Positions 17,776 through 26,979 of a DNA stretch of 64,000 nucleotides are shown in pieces. The translations under genes were made by a program, and so were the position numbers. This stretch comes from Halospina denitrificans (GTDB taxonomy: Bacteria > Pseudomonadota > Gammaproteobacteria > Pseudomonadales > Oleiphilaceae): assembly GCF_004364635.1 (NCBI RefSeq), contig NZ_SOAX01000002.1:62001-126000 (forward strand). The letters run 5' to 3'. A model generated the notes under the pieces. The model did not search any database and was not told where the DNA came from. It was given only the letters and a program-made list of their open reading frames with translations. Position 1 is the first letter of the stretch; each line of letters opens with the position of its first letter.

Positions 17776-19053
17776 TTACTGGTGAACTTCCGCCAACGCC
17801 TCTTCCAGTATGGAGAGCCCTTCCTCAAGGACATTATCCTCGATGGTGATCGGCATCAGGAAACGCAGCGTGTTGCCGTACATGCCGCAGCTGAGAAGGA
17901 TCAGTCCTTTCTCCTTGGCCTTCTTCACGATGGCACCGGCCATTTCAGCGTCCGGCTCATGGGTATCCCGGCTCTTCACGAGTTCAAAAGCGGCCATCGC
18001 GCCAAGGCGACGCACATTGTCCACATGGCTGAAGCGGTCCTTCCAGTCATTGAAGCGCTCCTCGAGCTTGGCGCCGAGTGCCCGGCTCTTGCCGAGGATG
18101 TCTTCCTCTTCAAACACGTCAATGGCCGCGTTGGCCGCCGCACAGGCGAGCGGGCTGCCAGTATAGGTGCCACCGAGGGAGTTGGGGCCGGAGGCGTCCA
18201 TGACATGGTCGGAACCGACAACCGCAGAAATCGGCATGCCGTCCGCCATGCTCTTGGCCATGGTCATGATATCCGGCTCGACACCACTGTGTTCGATGGC
18301 GAAGAGCTTGCCCGTACGGCCAAAGCCGGACTGGACTTCATCGGCAATCATCATGATGCCGTGCTCGTCACAGATTCTGCGCACGGCCTTGAGGAACTCG
18401 GGAGAGGCCGCATAGAAGCCGCCCTCACCCAGCACCGGCTCAATGAAAATGGCCGCCGTGTCTTTGGGTCCTGTATCGGTCTTGAAGACCATTTCAAGGC
18501 CACGCAAGGCTTCTTCTTCGCTGACGCCGTGATAGGGCACCGGGAAGGGGGCACGGTAAATGCCACCCGGCATGGGGCCAAAGTCCGTCTGGTAGGGGTT
18601 GACCTTACCGTTCATCGCCATGGTCATGAAGGTCCGGCCGTGATAAGCGCCGGAGAAACAGATGGCGTTGGTACGGCCAGTATACGCACGAGCGATCTTG
18701 TAGGCGTTCTCCAGCGCCTCGGCGCCCGAATTGGCCAGGAAAACCTTGGCGTGGCCGCGCACCGGCACAATGCCGCTGAGCTTTTCAGCCAGCTGGACGT
18801 AGGGGGCGTAAGGCATGACGGTCTGGCAGGTGTGCATCACCTTGTCCAGCTGGGCCTTGACCGCCTCGACGACCCGGGGATGACGATGCCCGAGGTTCAG
18901 AACTCCGATACCGCCGGCAAAATCCACCATCCGCTTGCCGTCCGCATCCCAGACCTGGGCATTCTCCGCGTAATCAGCGAACTGCGGATTGGGGCTGGCA
19001 CCGCCAGCGGCAACGTATTTTTCCTTCAGAGCCTGAAGCTGCTCGTTATTCAT
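17776..19053 (-). CDS. gabT: 4-aminobutyrate aminotransferase (class III PLP enzyme)
   Basis: The 425-residue class III aminotransferase moves the amino group of GABA to 2-oxoglutarate, giving succinic semialdehyde. The PLP-binding region shows CFSGAYHGRTFMTMAMNG, then IADEVQSGFGRTGKLFA with the conserved Asp, and the Schiff-base lysine is in TMAKSMADGMPISAVVG. The closely related 5-aminovalerate aminotransferase cannot be excluded. No succinate semialdehyde dehydrogenase gene is adjacent. The gene ends in a strong terminator and stands alone. Confidence 0.92.
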   Translation of the reverse strand: MNNEQLQALKEKYVAAGGASPNPQFADYAENAQVWDADGKRMVDFAGGIGVLNLGHRHPRVVEAVKAQLDKVMHTCQTVMPYAPYVQLAEKLSGIVPVRGHAKVFLANSGAEALENAYKIARAYTGRTNAICFSGAYHGRTFMTMAMNGKVNPYQTDFGPMPGGIYRAPFPVPYHGVSEEEALRGLEMVFKTDTGPKDTAAIFIEPVLGEGGFYAASPEFLKAVRRICDEHGIMMIADEVQSGFGRTGKLFAIEHSGVEPDIMTMAKSMADGMPISAVVGSDHVMDASGPNSLGGTYTGSPLACAAANAAIDVFEEEDILGKSRALGAKLEERFNDWKDRFSHVDNVRRLGAMAAFELVKSRDTHEPDAEMAGAIVKKAKEKGLILLSCGMYGNTLRFLMPITIEDNVLEEGLSILEEALAEVHQ

Positions 19054-19131
19054 TGAGTCTCTCCCTCCGGGGATTTGGGGAAATTAACGCTAATAGTATG
19101 ACGTTTCAGTGCCCGTTTTTCTACGGGGAAC

Positions 19132-21618
19132 CTAGTCTTCCAGTCGTCGTAACAACAACATGGGCGACACATTGAGCACCGGACCAAGCTGCCAGCGCCC
19201 GAACAGCGCGAGTAATACAGCGCTCAACACGGGGAAGATGGCCCAGACCCAGCCGTGCAGCCGGAAACTGCCCTCGAACAGGCGGAACTGCAGGGCCCAG
19301 ACCGCCAGCTCGGCCGCCACCACGCCCAGGAAGCCGGCAATCAGCCCCATGATGGCAAATTCCAGCATGCTGCTGCCCACGAGAAGCTCCCGCCGGGCGC
19401 CCAGGGTGCGCAAAAGCGCGCCCTCACGCTGGCGTGCCGAGAGGGTCGCGCTCACAACCGCCGCCATTACCAGAACAGCCGCCACCAGGATCATCATCAA
19501 GAGCGTCTCGATGGCGGTGGTGACCTGGGAGACGATCGTCCGGATACGCTCGATGAAGTGGTCGATTTCCAGAATGGACACGGACGGAAAGGCGCGGCCG
19601 AGCTCGTTCAGAAGTCCCTTCCGATTCTCACCCAGATGGAAACTGGTGATCCAGGTGGCGGAAAAGTCGTCCAGCTTGCCCGGTGAAAACGCCATGAAAA
19701 AGTTGGGCTGCATGCTGTCCCACTGCACGGTTCGCACATTACGCACGCTGGCGCTGACCTCGCGGTCGCCGATACGGAAGGTCAGTTCGTCGCCCATTGA
19801 AAGCCCCAGCTCCTCGAACAACTCGGCTTCCACGGAAACACCCTCGGTATCCCCTTCCCGCCACCAGTCGCCCCGGGTGACGCGGTTGTTCTCGGGCACG
19901 TCATCCATCCAGGTCAGGTTCAATTCCCGATTGAGCGCACCGATTTCCTCATGCTTGGAAACAGCCTGGCGCACCGGCTCATCATTGATGCGTACCAATC
20001 GTCCCCGCACCATCGGGTACAGTGCCTCAAACGCTACCCCCTCATTGTTCAGGAAGGCTTCAACCTCATCCACCTGATCCGGGGCAATATTGATCAGGAA
20101 ATGATTGGGCGCGTCCGCCGGCAACTGCTGCTGCCAGTCCTCAAGCAATGCCGTGCGGACCAGGAAGAGCGTGGCCGCCAGCATCAGCGTCATGGAGAAC
20201 ACGGCCATTTTCGCCAGGCTGGCCTTCCGATGTCGATAGAGGGCTACCAACGCCAGTCGCCAGGCCCGGTTACCGCCGCGCACCCGCCCCAACAGGGCCA
20301 CGATCAGCCAGGAAAAGAGGGCCAGAACGCCCATCAGGGCCGCCAATCCGGCCAGCAGCGCCACCACCAGCCAGATCTCGCCGCTGTAGAACCAGAGCAA
20401 TCCGAAAATGCCCACCACGGCGATGCCCAGATCCAGACCCAGGGTACCGTTGCCCTCGCCCGGCTCAGCGCGCAGCACCTGCATCGCAGAGACCCGGCGA
20501 AGACGCCTTATGGGCGGCCACGCAAAGGCAAAGAGCGCCACAAAGGCGGTAACCAGCGGTGCAACGAGCGCCATGGGGCTGAGCTGCCAGGCCACCGGAT
20601 CCTCCAGGAAACGGTTCGCCACGTTCGCCAGCAGGGCGAATATCGGAATCGCCGCCAGCAGTCCCAGGAGGACACCGATGCCCCCCCAGAGTCCCAGCCG
20701 CATCAGGAAAAGCCGCCCGATCGACCTGCCGCCCAGCCCAAGTGTCTTGAGCAGGGCGACGGTGTCGCGCTGACCCAGGGCGTACTGACGGCTGGCCACG
20801 GCGACGGCCACAGCGGCCAGAAGGACCGCGAGACTCCCACCCAGAAGCAGGAAGCGCTCGGCACGGTCCAGCGCCTCCACCACACCGGGCTGACCGTCGT
20901 CGATGCTGCGCCAGCGCTGGCCATCCTTGAGCTGGGGCTCAAGCCAGTCGCGGAAGGACTGGACCTGTTCCCCATCCCCGGCAAAGAGATTGCGGTAATC
21001 CACACGGCTACCCGGCTGCACCACGCCCGCTGCTTCAAGGTCGTCCAGGTGCATCATCACCCGGGGTGCGAGGGCCGCCAGATCGAATCCCCCATCAGGG
21101 GCGCGCACCAGGATGCGGCTGACCTCAAGATCGACGTCACCAATACCAACCTGGTCCCCGATCTCAAGATCCAGCAAAGGCAGAAGACGCGCATTGATCC
21201 AGATTTCCCCGGGCTCGGGGCCGTGCCCAACGCTTTCCCGTTCCGAATCGCTGTCGGACTGGGTTTCAACCTCTCCCTTGAGCGGATAGGCGTCACTCAC
21301 CGCCTTGACCCGCACCAGCTCCAGCGCGTCCTCACCCTGGAGCATGGTGGCAAAAGACACCTGGCGCGCCGTCTCCAGCCCCCGATCCCGGGCTTCCGTC
21401 AGGAACTCATCCGGTAATGGCCGGGCATCGGAAAGCTGCCCATCGGCCGCAAGAAATTCCGTGGCCGAACTCATGATGGTGCGGCGAAGGTGGTCCGCGA
21501 ACAGCGAAATGGTGGCAACCACGGCAACCGCTACCACCAGCGAGGCCAGCACCACGCGCACATCGCGCTGGCGCCAGTCGCGCCGGGACAGCCAGCGGAA
21601 CAGACTGAAACTGTTCAT
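19132..21618 (-). CDS. ABC transporter permease (YbbP-like, FtsX/MacB-type)
   Basis: The 828-residue inner-membrane component of an ABC system of the YbbA-YbbP type. One transmembrane helix near residues 20-42 is followed by a large periplasmic region, a middle group of helices (residues ~245-490), a second periplasmic domain and a last FtsX-like group (residues ~700-815), giving two FtsX permease units in one chain. Its start overlaps the ATPase gene by 4 bp. Neighbouring tesA is the usual partner of ybbAP in gammaproteobacteria. Such systems are thought to act mechanically on lipids or lipoproteins rather than pump a small solute. Confidence 0.9.
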   Translation of the reverse strand: MNSFSLFRWLSRRDWRQRDVRVVLASLVVAVAVVATISLFADHLRRTIMSSATEFLAADGQLSDARPLPDEFLTEARDRGLETARQVSFATMLQGEDALELVRVKAVSDAYPLKGEVETQSDSDSERESVGHGPEPGEIWINARLLPLLDLEIGDQVGIGDVDLEVSRILVRAPDGGFDLAALAPRVMMHLDDLEAAGVVQPGSRVDYRNLFAGDGEQVQSFRDWLEPQLKDGQRWRSIDDGQPGVVEALDRAERFLLLGGSLAVLLAAVAVAVASRQYALGQRDTVALLKTLGLGGRSIGRLFLMRLGLWGGIGVLLGLLAAIPIFALLANVANRFLEDPVAWQLSPMALVAPLVTAFVALFAFAWPPIRRLRRVSAMQVLRAEPGEGNGTLGLDLGIAVVGIFGLLWFYSGEIWLVVALLAGLAALMGVLALFSWLIVALLGRVRGGNRAWRLALVALYRHRKASLAKMAVFSMTLMLAATLFLVRTALLEDWQQQLPADAPNHFLINIAPDQVDEVEAFLNNEGVAFEALYPMVRGRLVRINDEPVRQAVSKHEEIGALNRELNLTWMDDVPENNRVTRGDWWREGDTEGVSVEAELFEELGLSMGDELTFRIGDREVSASVRNVRTVQWDSMQPNFFMAFSPGKLDDFSATWITSFHLGENRKGLLNELGRAFPSVSILEIDHFIERIRTIVSQVTTAIETLLMMILVAAVLVMAAVVSATLSARQREGALLRTLGARRELLVGSSMLEFAIMGLIAGFLGVVAAELAVWALQFRLFEGSFRLHGWVWAIFPVLSAVLLALFGRWQLGPVLNVSPMLLLRRLED

Positions 21619-22301
21619 GCCGTGTGGTCCTCCCGGTCGACAGGCGGCAGGAGCCGCCCTCCGTCCATCCGGATCTGGCGATTGCAGCGCGCGGCCAGCT
21701 CCTCATCATGGGTCACCAGCACCAGGGTGGTCCCGTGCTCCCGGTTCAGGTCCATGAGCAGGTCCGCAATCTGCTGGCCGGTTTCCGTATCCAGGTTACC
21801 CGTGGGTTCATCGGCAAAGAGCACATCGGGCGTCGAAGCGAAAGCCCGTGCAATCGCCACCCGCTGCTGCTCCCCACCCGAAAGCTGGCGGGGCGTGTGG
21901 GTCATCCGATCCCCGAGCCCCACCCGCTGAAGCAGCTCCCGCGCCTGCGATTCGGCGTCTTTTGCATCGCCCAGCTCCAGGGGCAGGAGCACATTCTCCA
22001 ACGCCGTCAGGGTCGGCATCAGCTGGAAGGACTGGAACACAAAGCCGACGCGGTTGGCGCGATGACGGGCCCGGCTGTCCTCATCCATGTCACTGATGGA
22101 TTCGCCAGCCATCTCAATACGCCCCACGGAAGGCACATCCAGCCCGGCCAGAAGCCCCAGCAACGTCGTCTTGCCGGACCCGGACTTACCCAGTATCGCC
22201 ACGGACTCACCGCGCAGGATCACCAGGTCCACATCCTTAAGGATGGTCAGCGACGTCTCCGCCACCGACACCTGGTGCGTGAGATCCGTCGCCCTTATCA
22301 T
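21615..22301 (-). CDS. ABC transporter ATPase (YbbA-like)
   Basis: A 228-residue ATPase that powers the adjacent permease. The Walker A motif GKSGSGKTTLLG lies near residue 42, the signature LSGGEQQRVAIARAFA near 145 and Walker B VLFADEPTGNLDT directly after. It belongs to the LolD/MacB/YbbA subgroup. The ATG at 22301 is chosen because MIRATDL begins the domain; the open frame continues to 22427 but would run into tesA on the other strand. It diverges from tesA with only 54 bp between starts, so the two must share a very compact promoter region. Confidence 0.92.
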   Translation of the reverse strand: MIRATDLTHQVSVAETSLTILKDVDLVILRGESVAILGKSGSGKTTLLGLLAGLDVPSVGRIEMAGESISDMDEDSRARHRANRVGFVFQSFQLMPTLTALENVLLPLELGDAKDAESQARELLQRVGLGDRMTHTPRQLSGGEQQRVAIARAFASTPDVLFADEPTGNLDTETGQQIADLLMDLNREHGTTLVLVTHDEELAARCNRQIRMDGGRLLPPVDREDHTA

Positions 22302-22355
22302 TACCGTATCACCAGCCGTCACCCACTTACTCCCGGTACCATTGAAAAACACCCT

Positions 22356-23045
22356 ATGACTGCACTCAGCCCACGAAATCCTAATCATTCCGGAAGCCGG
22401 CGTACACAACCCATTGATACGCGCCACAGCACCAGGAGTTCAGTCCTGACCCTGATCCTCCTCTGGCTCTGCCTGACCCTGCCCGCCACCGCAATGGCGG
22501 AAAACACCGTCCTCGTCTTCGGCGACAGCCTCAGCGCCGCCTACGGCATCGCCGAAGAAGACGGCTGGGTCACCCTACTCGAAGAAAAACTCGCCGAAAC
22601 CCACCCCCAATGGCAGGTCAGAAACGCCAGCGTCAGCGGCGAAACCACCGGCGGCGGCCTGCGCCGCATCAACAAAGCCCTCGACCATCACACCCCTGAA
22701 ATCGTCATCCTCCAACTCGGCGGCAACGACGGCCTCAGGGGCAAAGATCCGCAAACCATGCGCAACAACCTCGCCACCATAATCGAACGCAGCAAGGATA
22801 CCGGCGCCAAAGTCCTCCTGATCGGCATCGAAATCCCCCCCAACTACGGCCAACAGTACACAACCGCCTTCCGCAACCAGTACCAGCAACTGGCCAACAA
22901 CCACGAGATCAACTTCCTGCCCTTCCTCCTCGAAGACATCTACAACCGGAATGGTATGATGCAAAACGACGGCATCCACCCCACTGCGGAAGCCCAGCCT
23001 CTTGTTCTGGAAAATGTCTGGGAAAAGCTCGAACCCATGCTCTAG
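22356..23045 (+). CDS. tesA: Periplasmic SGNH esterase/lysophospholipase/thioesterase I
   Basis: A 229-residue multifunctional esterase acting in the periplasm on thioesters and lysophospholipids. The mature SGNH domain is complete: FGDSLSAAYGI with the nucleophile Ser, the conserved Gly in block II, GGNDGL in block III and DGIHP with the catalytic Asp and His near the end. An unusually long, arginine-containing N-terminal region precedes the hydrophobic signal segment LTLILLWLCLTLPATAMA (ending about residue 48), so the true start may be further downstream. Codons favour C and A in third position, a bias shared with other sequence around palindromic element copy 4, which begins 23 bp after the stop. 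Confidence 0.92.
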   Translation: MTALSPRNPNHSGSRRTQPIDTRHSTRSSVLTLILLWLCLTLPATAMAENTVLVFGDSLSAAYGIAEEDGWVTLLEEKLAETHPQWQVRNASVSGETTGGGLRRINKALDHHTPEIVILQLGGNDGLRGKDPQTMRNNLATIIERSKDTGAKVLLIGIEIPPNYGQQYTTAFRNQYQQLANNHEINFLPFLLEDIYNRNGMMQNDGIHPTAEAQPLVLENVWEKLEPML

Positions 23046-23067
23046 GCGAGCAAACTCAAAACCCTGA

Positions 23068-23178
23068 GAAGCGGATCGGGTACGGCTTTCCGGGAAGCTC
23101 CGGAGCCATGGATGGCGGAGGGCAGCCTACAGGGACGTACTCGTGGCGATTCCCGGAAAGCCGTACCCGATCCGCTTC
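23068..23178 (+). repeat. Palindromic core-and-stem element, copy 4
   Basis: Perfect 29 bp arms, 23068-23096 and 23150-23178, enclose a core with the inner hairpin around GCCATGGATGGC and the conserved run GCAGCCTACAGGGACGTACT. The innermost arm segment TTTCCGGGAA is shared with copy 2, while the outer 19 bp are not. It follows tesA in the same direction and ends 22 bp before the convergent YheT-type gene. Confidence 0.88.
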
Positions 23179-23200
23179 CCGGCACACCCCCAGCAGCCCC

Positions 23201-24181
23201 CTACCCAACAACACAGGAAAGAAACTCCATGGCCCGCCATTCCGACCAGTAAACCCCACCCCGCTCATCCCCCACAAACCCAACATGCCCCCCATAGTCC
23301 GGCACCTCCAACCGAACCCGGGAATTCCCCGCAACCACCTCCTTTGGAAAACTCGATTCACTCAGAAAAGGATCATCCGCCGCATTCACAATCAATGTGG
23401 GCACCCGAATCCCACCAATAAACCGCCGACTCGAACACCGGTACCAGTAATCCTCCGCATCCCGGAACCCATGCAACGGCGCCGTAAACTGGTCATCGAA
23501 CTCCTTGAAGGTTTGCATCCGCTCAACGCCATCCAGATTGATCAGATCCGGGTAAAGGGCGTGCTTTTCCTCCATCTTCACCCGCAGTTCCTGGATAAAA
23601 CGACGCATGTAGAACCGGTTCGACCGCCGCGCCAGTTGTTCCGCGCTCCCGGCAAGATCACAGGGCACGGAAAAGACGGCAGCCCCCGCAATCCGCGAAT
23701 CCACCGAGGCACCCTTCTCGCCCAGATACACGAGCGTCATATTGCCACCCATGCTGAAACCGCCCAGCGCAACCGCCTCATACCCTGCCCCATCGGCAAG
23801 CGCCCGGGTCACAACCGTATCCAGATCCTCCGATGCCCCACTGTGGTAGAAGCGCGGCTGACGGTTGATCTCACCACTACAGGAGCGGAAATTCCACGCA
23901 AGCACATCCCAGCCCCGCTCCAGGGCCGCAGCCACCATACCCAGCATATAGGGCCGGCGGCTGTAACCTTCCAGCCCGTGACTGAGCACCAGCAGGCGCC
24001 GATTGCCCCGGCGGTACCAGTCCAGATCCAGGAAATCGTCATCCGGCGTTTCCAGGCGCTCCTCGACATCGGGCTCAAAATCCAGCTTCCGGAACAGGCT
24101 CGGCCAGACGGTCTGCAGATGGGGGTTGCGCAGCCACAGCGGTGGCGTAAACGGCGACAATGAGGGCGACTGATCTTTCAT
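23201..24181 (-). CDS. YheT family alpha/beta hydrolase
   Basis: A 326-residue hydrolase of the YheT/EMB8 family, cytoplasmic, probably acting on esters or lipids. The oxyanion turn is LSHGLEGYSRRPY (near residue 75), the nucleophile sits in GGFSMGGNM (near residue 145), the acid in NAADDPF and the catalytic His in YGGHVGF near the C-terminus. The N-terminal PPLWLRNPHLQTVWPSLFR block is a hallmark of this family. Codons in the 3' end of the gene favour G and T in third position, mirroring on this strand the C/A bias of tesA across element copy 4. Confidence 0.92.
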   Translation of the reverse strand: MKDQSPSLSPFTPPLWLRNPHLQTVWPSLFRKLDFEPDVEERLETPDDDFLDLDWYRRGNRRLLVLSHGLEGYSRRPYMLGMVAAALERGWDVLAWNFRSCSGEINRQPRFYHSGASEDLDTVVTRALADGAGYEAVALGGFSMGGNMTLVYLGEKGASVDSRIAGAAVFSVPCDLAGSAEQLARRSNRFYMRRFIQELRVKMEEKHALYPDLINLDGVERMQTFKEFDDQFTAPLHGFRDAEDYWYRCSSRRFIGGIRVPTLIVNAADDPFLSESSFPKEVVAGNSRVRLEVPDYGGHVGFVGDERGGVYWSEWRAMEFLSCVVG

Positions 24182-24248
24182 GCGGGAAAGTGTAAAGGTT
24201 CAGGCCTCCGGTTCCTACATGAAACCCACCATGGCCGCGCGGCATGAT

Positions 24249-24277
24249 TTGACGTCCGCAACAGGTGGCGGTAGGAT
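24249..24277 (+). promoter_or_regulatory. Sigma-70-type promoter of tRNA-Asn
   Basis: TTGACG (24249-24254), a 17 bp spacer and TAGGAT (24272-24277) lie 17 bp before the tRNA. The same TTGACG-17-TAxxAT layout precedes the second tRNA-Asn copy. Confidence 0.75.
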
Positions 24278-24294
24278 TCCGTGCTTTACGGCAT

Positions 24295-24370
24295 TCCCCG
24301 ATAGCTCAGTTGGTAGAGCACCTGACTGTTAATCAGGTTGTCGCTGGTTCGAGCCCAGCTCGGGGAGCCA
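24295..24370 (+). tRNA. tRNA-Asn (GTT), copy 1
   Basis: A 76-base cloverleaf. The acceptor stem TCCCCGA/TCGGGGA, D arm AGCTCAGTTGGTAGAGC, anticodon stem-loop CTGACTGTTAATCAG with anticodon GTT, T arm CTGGTTCGAGCCCAG and an encoded CCA end are all visible. It is identical to the copy at 36231. It ends 7 bp before the convergent M18 aminopeptidase stop. Confidence 0.98.
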
Positions 24371-24377
24371 CCTCTCA

Positions 24378-25673
24378 TCACCAGAGCCCATCCAAACCGA
24401 AGTAGGCTTTCAGTACCTGGTACAGGTTGTGCGCATCCTGCGTACCGGCCAGCTCCCGTATGGAATGCATGGCCAGCTGGGGAACCCCTATATCCAGGGT
24501 CTTAACACCGAGATTGCCCGCTGTCAGTGGGCCGATGGTGCTGCCGCACGCCATATCCGATCGCACCACGAAGCTCTGGCAGGATAACCCAAGCTGATCG
24601 CTGAGATGACGGTACAGGGCGCTCGTCCGGCTGCTGGTGGCGTAGCGCTGGTTGTTGTTGATCTTGATCACGGGCCCTTCATTCAGGAGGGGGCCATGAC
24701 GGCTGTCGTGCCGATCCGCATAGTTCGGGTGAATGGCGTGGGCATTATCCACGGACATCATCATTGAAGCGGCCATGGCGCGGTGATAGTCCTCGCCCGT
24801 GACCCAGCGCCCCAGAACGGTTTCAAGGAAGGGTCCCTGCGCGCCTTCGGCGGTCATGCTGCCCACCTCTTCGTGATCGTTGAACACGGCAACCGAGGGC
24901 TGCTCGCCATCCGCCTCCAGCAGCGCCTGGAGCCCCAGGTAGCAGCTCAGCAGATTGTCGAGCCGCGCCGAGGCGATGAACTCGTCATGCAGTCCGGTGA
25001 TTGCGGGGGCCTGGGTATCATAGAGGCTCAGCTCATAATCCAGGACCTGGCGCACGGACAGATCCGGCTGCTCGGCCTGAAGCTGCTGCTCCAGCAATTC
25101 CCGGAAACTCTTCTCCGGCTTGCCGCCGGTAAGCATGACCAGTGGCGGCAGATGGGTCTGGGCATTGATGCTGCGGCCACTGTTGGCCTCCCGGTCCAGA
25201 TGGATTGCCAGCGAGGGGATGGTTGCGATCGGCTTTCGGAAATCCACCAGCGTATCCCGGCGTTGGCCGTCCCGATCCTCAACGGTGACCCGCCCGGCGA
25301 TGGACAGGTCCCGGTCGAACCAGGGATTGAGCAGCGCGCCGCCGTAGACTTCAACGCCGAGCTGGAAACACCCGTGTTCCCGGATCTCCGGCTGCGGCTT
25401 GACCCGCAGGCAGGGGCTGTCGGTATGGGCGCCCATCATGCGCCATCCGGTTTCGGCGGGATCGTTCCGCCCCGTCCTGAAAGCCACCAGCGCGGAATCG
25501 TTACGCACCACGTAATAGCCCTTGCCGGATTCAAGGTTCCACGCATGGGTTTCATCCAATCGTTCAAAGCCTGCCTTATCCAGCAGTTCGCGCATCACGG
25601 AAACAGCGTGATACGGCGTGGGCGACGCCTCCAGAAACGCCAGCAGCCCCTGATTGAAAGCATTAAGTTCCAT
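24378..25673 (-). CDS. apeB: M18 family aspartyl aminopeptidase
   Basis: A 431-residue metallo-aminopeptidase removing N-terminal acidic residues from peptides in the cytoplasm. Zinc-binding and catalytic motifs of the M18 family are present: MGAHTDSPCLRVKP near residue 80, FNDHEEVGSMTAEGA near 265 with the catalytic Glu pair, and SVDNAHAIHPNY near 310, followed by the C-terminal MACGSTIGPLTAGNLG. Length matches bacterial M18 enzymes. It stands alone between a tRNA gene and a divergently placed unknown gene. Confidence 0.93.
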   Translation of the reverse strand: MELNAFNQGLLAFLEASPTPYHAVSVMRELLDKAGFERLDETHAWNLESGKGYYVVRNDSALVAFRTGRNDPAETGWRMMGAHTDSPCLRVKPQPEIREHGCFQLGVEVYGGALLNPWFDRDLSIAGRVTVEDRDGQRRDTLVDFRKPIATIPSLAIHLDREANSGRSINAQTHLPPLVMLTGGKPEKSFRELLEQQLQAEQPDLSVRQVLDYELSLYDTQAPAITGLHDEFIASARLDNLLSCYLGLQALLEADGEQPSVAVFNDHEEVGSMTAEGAQGPFLETVLGRWVTGEDYHRAMAASMMMSVDNAHAIHPNYADRHDSRHGPLLNEGPVIKINNNQRYATSSRTSALYRHLSDQLGLSCQSFVVRSDMACGSTIGPLTAGNLGVKTLDIGVPQLAMHSIRELAGTQDAHNLYQVLKAYFGLDGLW

Positions 25674-25770
25674 ACGGTCTCCGATCGGTCGAATTTTTAA
25701 CGGTCGCCAGCATCAGGGGATGCAGTTTATCATTACGGGTACCACAGGATAACGCAGTTGATGCCGACCC

Positions 25771-26265
25771 ATGCGAGCACCCCAGTTTCTGAAGTTCGAG
25801 TACAACGACAGCGGCCCGAAGCTGTTTCCAACCGCGGCCTCCTGGTCGCTGACCGACGGCCGCATCAAGTATGTGGTCATCATGCCGGAGGATGAGTGGC
25901 TCGCGGACGACGAGGACGAGCGCATGCTGGATGACCGCTTCTTCCGGGAGCACGGCGCGGCCCCCGTGGATGTCTTCCGGGAAATGAACGAGGACCTCGC
26001 CGAAGCGACCGTCTTTTCCGACGGCCTCGACCCGGACGATGAACTGCTGGAATGCCTGTGTGAAACCGTCGGACAACAGGCCGCCTTCGAGCTTGCCCCG
26101 ATGGTCGCATTGCTCCATCACACCAGCTTTGAGGACCTCGCCGACCGCTATCAGGACCTGATGGCACGCGAGACGCTGGACCCCACCGTGGCGGAGAATG
26201 CGGTTTACGCGCAGCTGCTGCTGGCAAAGGAAGAAGGGCTGATGGACCCCGACAGCAGCGGCTGA
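25771..26265 (+). CDS. Acidic conserved-looking protein of unknown function
   Basis: A 164-residue soluble protein that I do not recognise. It is strongly acidic (for example PEDEWLADDEDERMLDDRF near residue 45), has no signal peptide or membrane span and looks mostly helical in its second half. Coding quality is good: codon use matches neighbours, and the strong third-position GC fits a real gene. No clear ribosome site precedes the ATG. It lies between apeB (divergent) and a putative outer membrane protein gene 87 bp downstream in the same direction. Confidence 0.6.
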   Translation: MRAPQFLKFEYNDSGPKLFPTAASWSLTDGRIKYVVIMPEDEWLADDEDERMLDDRFFREHGAAPVDVFREMNEDLAEATVFSDGLDPDDELLECLCETVGQQAAFELAPMVALLHHTSFEDLADRYQDLMARETLDPTVAENAVYAQLLLAKEEGLMDPDSSG

Positions 26266-26303
26266 GGCTGCAGTTTGTGACGGGCTTCGATGACATCCTG
26301 CCA

Positions 26304-26316
26304 TGTGACCGTCACA
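26304..26316. promoter_or_regulatory. Short perfect inverted repeat TGTGAC-C-GTCACA
   Basis: Thirteen bases with 6 bp arms, upstream of the outer membrane protein gene. The half-sites resemble CRP/Vfr half-sites, but the spacing is 3 bp rather than 6, so that assignment is doubtful. It may be an operator for another factor. Confidence 0.25.
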
Positions 26317-26352
26317 ATCCGAGCCTACCCCGAGCAAGGAATGGCCCTTTAT

Positions 26353-26979
26353 ATGAATCGCGCCCTTATTCCCGTAACCGGTCTGATCCTGGTTCTGCTG
26401 ATTTCCTCCTTTGCCCATGCCCAGCAGCCCAGGCGCCAACGCCCCGAAATGCCGGAACCGGAGAGCCTGAAAGGCAGCTATTACCTGGGGGTCACCGCCA
26501 CCAACTTCTACCACCGCTCCATCGGCGCCGACGGCGATACTGCCAATACCCCGGCCTATGGGCTGATGTTCGGGAAATACCTGAATGACTTCATCAAGGT
26601 CGAGTTTCGCGCCGGGGCCGGCCATAAGACGGATAGCCCGGCACAGGGCCTGGAAGAGGTGGAGATTGAACGCTACGCGAGCGCCTATATGGGCCTCTAT
26701 CACCACTGGAGCATGTTCTCGCGCGTCTATGCCCAGGTGGGCATGAGCCACATAGAGAGTTCAGCGAGAGGGACAGACCTGGGCGAGAGCCGGACACCCT
26801 TCTCGGAGCTGAACGAGGATTACCTGGAAACCAGCCTGGGCCCGAGCTTCCTCCTTGGCATCGACACGGATTTCCTCTGGAACTCCGACCTTTTCCTTGA
26901 GGCAGGCCGCCTGCATGATGATTCCGTCACCAACATACAGGTCTGGCAGTACAACACGGGCATCCGCTTCGATTTCTAG
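26353..26979 (+). CDS. Outer membrane beta-barrel family protein
   Basis: About 208 residues with a cleavable signal peptide (MNRALIPVTGLILVLLISSF, cleavage after AHA) and alternating aromatic/hydrophobic strands ending in WQYNTGIRFDF. A terminal phenylalanine is the outer membrane assembly signal. It looks like a small 8-stranded barrel of the OmpW/OmpA-barrel size class, without any periplasmic domain. The start at 26353 has AAGGA 12 bp upstream; an ATG at 26341 is immediately next to that AAGGA. The stop overlaps the stop of the convergent RlmL gene by 4 bp. Confidence 0.7.
   Translation: MNRALIPVTGLILVLLISSFAHAQQPRRQRPEMPEPESLKGSYYLGVTATNFYHRSIGADGDTANTPAYGLMFGKYLNDFIKVEFRAGAGHKTDSPAQGLEEVEIERYASAYMGLYHHWSMFSRVYAQVGMSHIESSARGTDLGESRTPFSELNEDYLETSLGPSFLLGIDTDFLWNSDLFLEAGRLHDDSVTNIQVWQYNTGIRFDF

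Noticed and set aside
26304-26316. CRP/Vfr binding site
   Set aside because: The half-sites fit, but the spacing between them is 3 bp instead of 6.
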